NCBI RefSeq assembly: GCF_001641265.1
Contig: NW_020167531.1
Span: 930,001-994,000 of the forward strand
DNA length: 64,000 bases
DNA from: Pseudogymnoascus destructans
Taxonomy: Eukaryota; Ascomycota; Leotiomycetes; Thelebolales; Thelebolaceae
Reading direction: 5' to 3'
The notes beneath the pieces were generated by a model. The model did not search any database and was not told the origin of the DNA. It worked only from the letters and a program-made list of their open reading frames with translations. The position numbers were made by a program, and so were the translations under genes. Of this stretch, positions 57,945-64,000 are shown piece after piece; the stretch's first letter is position 1; every line of letters begins with the position of its first letter.

Positions 57945-58624
57945 ATGCCAGTTCCCACCCCCTCCGGGGCCCTTACGGTTGCCTTCCGCGTGCTCTGTCT
58001 GCGCTGCCTTCAGGCCAAAGCCCGTGGGATCCAGTCCCACGACTGCGTCTGGTCCCCGACCAGTTCGAAGTGTGGGTACTGCACCGCGCAGCACTCGCCT
58101 TGCGTCCCGGTAGGGTTTCTTGTGGGGTTTGGTGTTTGGTTTGGTTGGCCGTTGCTAACTTTGGTGAAAGCTGCCCTGGTTCCTTGGGGAAGAGTTTGCG
58201 GCCCTCCTGGCCGCCGAAGAGGCCACCCCCCTCATCCCCGCCAACTTCGCCACCGCCGCCACTGAGGCAAATCAGGTGGCCCTCCTGGCTGCCCAGAGCA
58301 TGCCAAAGTTCCGCTCCGAGGCGGAGCGTGACCTCTACGAGGAAGCATGTGCCACTCGGGCTGCCCTCGAGTCGGGGCTTGCCGTGAGTAGACCCCCTTC
58401 CCCTTGCGACTCGGTGTGGTTTCGATACTGACTCTGAGCAGCAAATTCAGTCGTCGCTGTGCCGTCTCCGGACGGAACAGGAGAGCGTCCCTGCTCTCTT
58501 GGGGGAGTTGGTGGCTGCTGTGGGTAAACTGCCCACCGCTGCCGCTCCTGCGGTCACTCCGACTCGGGGTGATGGAAGGAGGGAGGGGGAGGATGGGGAA
58601 GTTGGGGCGGCCTATGTGGCCTAG
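57945..58624 (+). CDS. Six-Cys domain protein, paralogue of the Gypsy antisense gene
   Basis: I do not recognise the family. Three exons (57945-58109, 58171-58383, 58442-58624; introns 61 and 58 bp, good donors GTAGGG and GTGAGT) give 186 aa. The N-terminal domain has Cys18-x2-Cys21-x12-Cys34-x8-Cys43-x2-Cys46-x6-Cys53 followed by Val-Pro and an intron. That is the spacing and intron site seen in the antisense gene of the Gypsy element. The middle is Ala/Glu-rich and probably helical (FAALLAAEEATPLIPANF ... EAERDLYEEA), and the tail is Gly/Glu-rich. Every reading frame join is clean, so the gene is intact although it lies among transposon fragments. Metal binding by the cysteines is likely; function is unknown. 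Confidence 0.65.
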
Positions 58625-58697
58625 GTGGGGGAAGACCCTGTGTCGGAGGGGACTCGGGCCTGGCCCTTCACGTGGGGTCACTTCGACCCTTCGTCTG

Positions 58698-59072
58698 TCA
58701 TGGTGGTAGCCGCTTGTTGCGACACCGGTGAGACGTTTGGGAAGGGTGACTCCCGCAAGGGTTCCCGACGCGCCTCCCTCCACGCGATTCGAGTATAAAA
58801 TTTGCCATATCTTCTACACCAGCAAGCCGGGGTGCAAATCCTCTTGAATCCATATCAAGTATATTCTGAATAACCACCTCCTCTTCTAGTATAGTTAATT
58901 TCATCATTGCAGGCCGGCGTTCGTAGACAGTAGTTCGGCCGTTCATTCTGTCGCAGAGTGTAGAATGAGGTACTTCATAGAGCTTAGCAGCCTTCCGACG
59001 ACTTAGATTTTTTGATGTTCGGATAGCCTCGATAGCTAGAATGATTTTTGCTTCTTGGGTAATCACTGACAT
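58698..59072 (-). pseudogene. Pogo/Fot-type transposase, N-terminal fragment
   Basis: About 110 residues match the start of fungal pogo-type (Tc1-mariner superfamily, DDE_1) transposases. There is a psq-type helix-turn-helix (ILAIEAIRTSKNLSRRKAAKLYEVPHS), then the start of a CENP-B-type DNA-binding domain (LTILEEEVVIQNILDMDSRG). The match stops after GGRRVG, and the frame runs into unrelated sequence. The catalytic domain is absent. Confidence 0.82.
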
Positions 59073-59201
59073 AATAAAAGGTGAAAAAAACGCGTTGTGA
59101 AGTTAGAGGGTAGGAAATTCGGGAAAAGTGTCCGAGGTACTGATATGTCCGACGTACTGATAAACCACGTTATACGAATTTATATCTATTTTCTATTAAC
59201 A

Positions 59202-59316
59202 ATGCCGCACCTTACTCGTGATGAGCGGCTTAAATGCCAACTACTACGCTCCCTTAATTGGGAGTATCAAGCCATTGCCACTCGAATGCGTTGCTCAATC
59301 CGACAGGCGTCGTACG
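59202..59316 (+). pseudogene. Tc1/mariner-type transposase, N-terminal fragment
   Basis: The first 38 codons (MPHLTRDERLKCQLLRSLNW ...) look like the first helix-turn-helix of fungal mariner-type transposases. The frame is cut at 59316-59317, where the half copy of the palindromic repeat begins. Confidence 0.6.
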
Positions 59317-60194
59317 TGTCATACTGACATTCGTTGCACTCAGTTTGCTATCAAACTCAAGAGCAAACTTAGAAATCTCCTCCTCAAACCTACAAGTCAC
59401 CATACATATCTTGGCTTATCACACCAACAACAGAAGCAATACTACTCAACGATTGCTGCAAACTCTTCTACTACATCTGTTTATGCTACATACATCACGG
59501 CATATCATTTGAACACTCATTGAACAAGTTATTAAGAAAATCTCCTCCTTAAGGGGGTGGGCCAATACTACCACATGGCATATCTCTACCAACTAGAGGC
59601 CTAGGAACATGAACGATAGCTCTAGAAGCTTCTACAACCCTCTATGATTCATTACACGTCATCGCTCCTTAGTTACCCACAAGATTGGTTAAGTTATGAC
59701 ATAATTTATCTATAGGTACTCTGACCTTGGACCTCCTTTTCACTTCCTATAGGCTAGGAACCCAAGAGATGGTTCTATGGGATTCTCTTACGTTCACTAC
59801 ATGATTAGCAAGCTAGTTGTGGGTCGCACTTGATTTCTAATACATTTACCAAGCCTGGTTAGTCATGGAAAGTCATGGAAAATGAGAGAACTACACTCCT
59901 TTGGCATAAATAGGATTGCCCTTTCCTTAAGAAAGGGCAAGCAGGCAATACAGTAAATCGACTAGCACATACTTCTACGTCTTTTCCAAGCTTCCAAGCA
60001 TTGATCTTGTTATTCTCTGTTTTTGAAAAGTCAGTGAGGTGCTAACCTCTGACTTACCCCTGAGTTCTCAGACTCAACATTTGTTGCAACTTGTCTAGAC
60101 CACTTCACCACATCATACACCTGATTGCTGCGTTGTGGAATAGTCTAAGCTACAACCCTTTGGCTCTGTTTCCTAAGACAGTGTGTTGTCTTAG
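59317..60194 (+). repeat. Half copy of the palindromic repeat
   Basis: This copy starts TGTCATACTGACATTCG and runs parallel to the left arm at 40382-41313, through the centre and a few bases of the second arm (TCTTAG), then stops. It has one 16-bp satellite unit instead of eight, and an extra block near 59460-59560. It interrupts the mariner-like fragment. Confidence 0.85.
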
Positions 60195-60532
60195 TAAATT
60201 CATCCCTTCCTTGGGTGGCTAGATTCTCATATCTGGTGCACCCACCATTACAGTACGCTATTGAGCAAGGCAGGCCCTTCCTAGCTATCTACTGTACTTT
60301 TTAAAATATAATTCAATTTGACGCGAGTGGGGGCCCCTGCGCATGATTGGGGAAAATAAAGCGCATTGGTGGTTGCGAATTCACGATCATCAGCCAAACA
60401 GGCCAGGCTATAAACTCATTATTCAACTTCGGCCACTACTCGGTGGCACAGCTCAGCTTGCTAGACTCCGGACCTCCGAACGCACAACCACGCCTTCCAC
60501 CACCTCGTTTTTTTCCCACAACCCACACCACC
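60195..60532. other. Apparent host upstream region
   Basis: Not part of any recognised repeat. TATAAA at 60410-60415 and a pyrimidine-rich leader precede the ATG at 60533. Confidence 0.35.
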
Positions 60533-60631
60533 ATGATTTCCCTCTTCTCCACCCTCCCCTCCGAAACCACCCCCTCCTCTTCTATCCCAACCCACGAACA
60601 CCTAATCGTCGGAACCGACCCTATTGCATAG
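60533..60631 (+). pseudogene. Possible truncated first exon of a host gene
   Basis: A CCACCATG context starts a 32-residue frame rich in Ser, Thr and Pro (MISLFSTLPSETTPSSS ...). It ends at TAG exactly where the sequence turns into GGGTCGGGGTAAGCAAAG, which looks like the end of a pogo element. The product is not recognised. It may be the 5' end of a gene cut off by the transposon. Confidence 0.3.
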
Positions 60632-61346
60632 GGTCGGGGTAAGCAAAGAGCGTTCGCGGAAGCAAACGGCGTTCGCAACCACCAAAATTTGTAGGTACCA
60701 TTACATAGTAATTTATATGAAGTATCTTTTACTTCAATTGAACAACTACTCGTAATTCTCATATCCATGCCACTCAAATTCGTGCTCGCTCCCACTCCCA
60801 CTGCCACTCTCACTTTCGCTCTCCGCCTCTGGATCCGGAATTGGGTCTTTGCCAGGCTTTTACCCTCTTCTTCCGGAGTCGTTCTTGCGTCCGGGCTTCA
60901 ACTCCTGCCCTATAGAGCTACTTGCGGGTGGTTAGTAGCCTGACGGGCTATCCGCGCTTCTTTAGAAGCCTCTTTGTAGAACTTGTAGGTGTTGGTTGCG
61001 GTCCGTGATAATAGAATAATATGATAATTATGGGCGTGTCAACCAGGTTCAGAACAGTGATCTGTGAAAGCATGTTTTTATTCAGTGGTGCCCAGTTTTA
61101 TCTTCTGAGTTGGGTGATACTGGGCTTGGCCCCGGGTTGGCGCTTGGCGGCCTGGGCGGCATCGCTGCCCCTTATCCCGGGCACGGAGTGAGAATTCCAC
61201 ACTCTTTCTCTGCTGCTCGCTCTGCCTTTTTAGCCTGTTGAGCTCGCGCATCCTCTATAGTAAGAGCTCCTCCAATTTGTAGGTGTACGCGGCTACTACG
61301 CCCCCTATTTTTATGCTCGTTAACCTGCCGTTGTAGAATTGAGACG
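60632..61346. other. 3' flank of the pogo remnant
   Basis: Starts with GCGTTCGCGG and GGCGTTCGC steps, typical of subterminal repeats of pogo-type elements. No gene is seen. Confidence 0.45.
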
Positions 61347-62109
61347 TTAAGCTTGAAGTTGTCCGTGAGCTAATACTACTTCTGTGCCAATAACCCAATT
61401 GTTATAACGCTGTTGAGAGGGGCTACTAAGTAGGACTAAAAGCATAGCCTTCCAATGCTGTAGTTGCTCCTTAGAATCTTGAAAAGAGGCTGGTATAATA
61501 GATGGTAAAGTAGGAGCTGGTTTTGAATATTTCCATAGCTTTGTGAGTACATTCTCATAATTAATAGACCATACTCCTGCTTTTTCAAATGCGCAAACAA
61601 TAGTAAGCTCTTTAAAAGTCTTCTCTTGTATCGTAGAGAGATCTCTCATAAAGGAGCATATATTATACTCAAGATCAAGGTTCCGTATTACAGAATAGAC
61701 TGCTTCATGGTGCCAATGCTTATAAGGCTGGAAAATCCCAACATCTAATGGCTGTAGAATATGGGCAAGATGCGAAGGGAAGGCGTAGGTGATCATATTA
61801 TGCTCTGCTGCATATATTGTGAACTCTGGCATATAGTGACTACTATGAGAGTCTAATAGTAGTAGCTTGACATTAGTAAGTAGGAGTGCTTTGCGTGTGA
61901 AAGATGAAGTGATTAAGCCACTCCATAGCAAGTTGGTTGTTTGTATATCCTGATTCTGATAATAGAACCCGTTCCGTTCCAATAAGACTTAGATGGTACC
62001 AAAGTCCATGAGGACTTTGCCTAGAATAATGAGTATAGATAGAGTAACTCTTCCACTTGCAGACACAGCTTCGATTACTGTAATTGAAGCTCGATTATCA
62101 GGGCTTCCT
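61347..62109 (-). pseudogene. Pogo-type (DDE_1) transposase, C-terminal fragment
   Basis: The part from 61982 down contains LLLLDSHSSHYMPEFTIYA and AFPSHLAHILQPLDVGIFQPYKHWH, the second and third catalytic regions of DDE_1 transposases. Upstream, 62109-61983 reads NRASITVIEAVSASGR, the preceding conserved block, with an in-frame stop (TAA) in between. The N-terminal half is removed by an LTR that begins at 62110. It cannot be the missing end of the fragment at 58.7 kb because the order on the minus strand is wrong. Confidence 0.82.
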
Positions 62110-62523
62110 TGTAACGCTAACTTCTAAATGATAGAAGACACAGAGGTTTCTTACATAAGGTTGACTTGACAGAGGAGGCAGGGGATCACACACAAAGGCT
62201 TCTAAGTAACATGTTATAGTATTGTAAAGAATACTATGTTGAGTTGAGCACGAAGCTCCTATCTAAGGGAATACTATCTACTTATATAGTGGCGTCATGC
62301 CTCATAGATAGTCTAGATAGTTGATGAATAGTAGATATTAGATAGTTGAGCTATCTAGTGGATAGATAGCTCAACTATCTAATATCTACTAGTTTCTGCA
62401 ACTATCCACTAGCCTGGTCACGTGACAGCCTAGCCCTGCTAGCCTCGTGACTTCTCAGGTCACGTTACTAGAGCCTAGCCCTACTAGCCCTGTAACTGAT
62501 GTCATGTTACTGTAGCTGTAACA
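62110..62523 (-). repeat. LTR remnant, family 2, with a 28-bp hairpin
   Basis: Starts TGTAACGCTAAC and ends GCTGTAACA, complementary in layout to the complete LTR at 63389-63862. About 190 bp match well. The remainder holds a perfect inverted repeat with 28-bp arms (62329-62356 and 62364-62391) and a 7-bp loop. No target duplication is seen, so one side has been deleted or rearranged. Confidence 0.72.
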
Positions 62524-62974
62524 ATGACCTAGGCTGCTAGGGATACTACAACCCTACAAAATGCACGAGATATGCACAGTGCAACCACTATAGCACTTGA
62601 GTAGACCTCTATACCAGCCCTACAGGACTCAATTACATAGAGAAAGCAAGATGCGCCAACTGCCACAGGTTTGTCTCTAGGTCGTCCTAGGCACTAAACC
62701 TATCTAGGACTTCTGTCTAGGGCGCTTTAGCCTTTGCTATAGTGTGCTTAAAGGTCTAGCCGTTAATCGCTAGTAGGGGTGCTTTTAGGTTGGAGAATAG
62801 CTTGTGCTAGCTGATAACTTTATATAGTGCCTTGATCGTCCTTGACCACAACTAGATTCTAATAGTACTATAGTACTGTCAGTTACATCAAAATCAGGGT
62901 GTCATAAATGAACTTCATGTATTTGGCAACATGATAGGAATCCTTCAGCAACATACCAACAAAATGGGCACTTA
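62524..62974. other. Spacer between LTR remnant and hAT remnant
   Basis: No gene. Many CTA and TAG steps suggest mutated repeat DNA. Confidence 0.4.
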
Positions 62975-63388
62975 ATGTGGCAATGTTCATATTGTACAAA
63001 GCAGTATGAAGAATCAGGTGGTACTGCAGCACCAGCGAAACACTTGATGGATTTACACCAGGTGACAGATACTCAGAAACAGTCACAAGTCAAGAACATG
63101 CAAATGAGTATCTCTAATGCTCTGCAAAATGGACTTCATAATCCTTATAAACGGCGACGAGATGCTGACTTTGATACTCCTACATTTGAACAACTACTTG
63201 TCCGGGTCATTGCTAGGTGCTCATTACCATTTTCGATTGTCCAACGCCCTGAATTCTGAGAGTTAATACATTTTTTAAATGTTAATGCTGAAGAAAGTTT
63301 GCCTCGAAGCCATAGTACTATGTGGGACTGGACAATATGAAGATACAATCAAGAGAAGATTAAGATTCAACAAGCAATACAATCATCA

Positions 63389-63862
63389 TGTTACGACGGA
63401 ACAAGAAGGCTGGCCAACTACAGGACAGGAAGGAGGGAGGTCGCATGAGACCGGCCCTGGTACCTGGAGGGGCAGCGGGGAATAGTAGTTCTGAAAGTAT
63501 CACGTGACGGACTCGCAGGATGATGAGAAGAGTCCTAAGAGTCCAGGACTCCGAGGACTCGAGTGAGTTCCCAGGAGTCCACTAGGCACGTGACGGACTC
63601 GCAGGATGATGAGAAGAATCCTAAGAGTCCAGGACTCTGAGGACTCGAGTGAGTTCCCAAGAGTCCACTAGGCACGACGCCACTATATAAGTAGATAGTA
63701 TTTCCTTAGATAGGAGCTTCGTGCTCAACTCAATACAGTATTTGTTATATACTAGTAACGTGTTACTTGAAGCCTTTGTGTCCGATCCCCTGCCTCCTCT
63801 GATAAGTAAACCTTACGCAAGAGAACCTCTGTGTCTTCTATCGTTTAGAAGTCAGCGTTACA
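63389..63862 (+). repeat. Solo LTR, family 2, complete
   Basis: A 474-bp block starts TGTTACGACGG and ends AGCGTTACA, flanked by the 5-bp duplication CATCA (63384-63388 and 63863-63867). TATATAAG at 63683-63690 is a likely TATA box. The inner half contains an 86-bp tandem duplication. It interrupts the hAT transposase remnant. Confidence 0.9.
63501..63672 (+). repeat. 86-bp tandem duplication in the LTR
   Basis: Two units (63501-63586 and 63587-63672), each beginning CACGTGACGGACTCGCAGG, differ at three or four bases. They lie upstream of the TATA box, in the presumed enhancer part of the LTR. Confidence 0.95.
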
Positions 63863-64000
63863 CATCACAATCAAAGATTCATTTCACAGTCGACTTATGG
63901 ACATCTCCAAATACAAAATCGTTAATGGGCTTAATTGCACACTATATCACAGAGAATGGAGGGCTTCAACAGTCAGTACTATCATTACGAGAGCTGAAAG

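Larger units (their letters stand above)
62975..64000 (+). pseudogene. hAT transposase remnant, split by a solo LTR (runs off the window)
   Basis: The first part (62975-63388) parallels the hAT transposase at 35.8 kb: WQCSYCTKQYEESGG, HLMDLHQVTD, PYKRRRDADFDTPTFEQLL, ARCSLPFSIVQRPEF. A TGA at 63257 stands where the sibling has CGA, and further stops follow. A solo LTR fills 63389-63862. After it the homology resumes (SKIHFTVDLWTSPN, IAHYITENGGLQQS) to the end of the window. The copy is dead and is a different subfamily member from the 35.8-kb element. Confidence 0.87.

Noticed and set aside
58232..58783. 183-residue minus-strand frame opposite the six-Cys gene
   Set aside because: The plus strand has a spliced gene with a recognisable cysteine pattern, and the opposite frame is Arg/Pro-rich shadow.
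58698..61982. One pogo element split by insertions
   Set aside because: On the minus strand the N-terminal piece (58.7-59.1 kb) would lie downstream of the C-terminal piece (61.3-62.1 kb), so they are separate remnants.

Overview
The window is nuclear DNA of a filamentous ascomycete (Pezizomycotina). The protein genes carry GT-AG introns of about 45-100 bp with CTAAC-like branch sites, and the housekeeping genes (CFT1, RRP41, VTA1, a KDEL-type disulfide isomerase, LMBD1-like) resemble those of Aspergillus-type fungi. Eurotiomycetes is my best guess but is not proven. The exon joins given are my own readings: each keeps frame across consensus splice sites and restores a family motif.

Region by region. 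1-6.1 kb: a small metabolic group of aldo-keto reductase (cut by the window start), Zn2Cys6 regulator, ketopantoate-reductase-like enzyme and alpha/beta hydrolase. 6.7-24.9 kb: LMBD1-like membrane protein, CFT1 (mRNA 3'-end processing), a rhodopsin-fold membrane protein, a Dal5-like MFS permease, a cyclic-nucleotide-binding/F-box/LRR protein and a Bax-inhibitor/GHITM-like mitochondrial protein. A solo LTR lies at 18.4 kb. 24.9-45.8 kb: a transposon block holding a nearly intact Ty3/Gypsy chromovirus (27331-34391), a Tnp2-like gene split by a hAT element, an LTR remnant, a 1.8-kb near-perfect palindrome and decayed genes. 45.8-56.7 kb: RRP41, disulfide isomerase, VTA1, a tRNA-Lys, an M28 peptidase and a second MFS transporter. 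57.9-64 kb: a second transposon graveyard with pogo, mariner and hAT remnants, solo LTRs and half of the palindromic element.

The most unusual item is a two-exon gene lying antisense between pol and the 3' LTR of the Gypsy element. It encodes a protein with six ordered cysteines (C-x2-C-x11-C-x8-C-x2-C-x6-C). A second, free-standing three-exon gene at 57.9 kb has nearly the same cysteine spacing and an intron at exactly the same place, just after Cys-Val-Pro. I do not recognise the domain, and it looks like a retroelement-associated gene family. Other structural points are gag and pol in one frame separated by a single TGA, several insertions with clean target-site duplications (GGGGG, GTCGT, CATCA, and the 8-bp GCTGTGAA of the hAT), and a probable GC-AG intron in the MFS permease.
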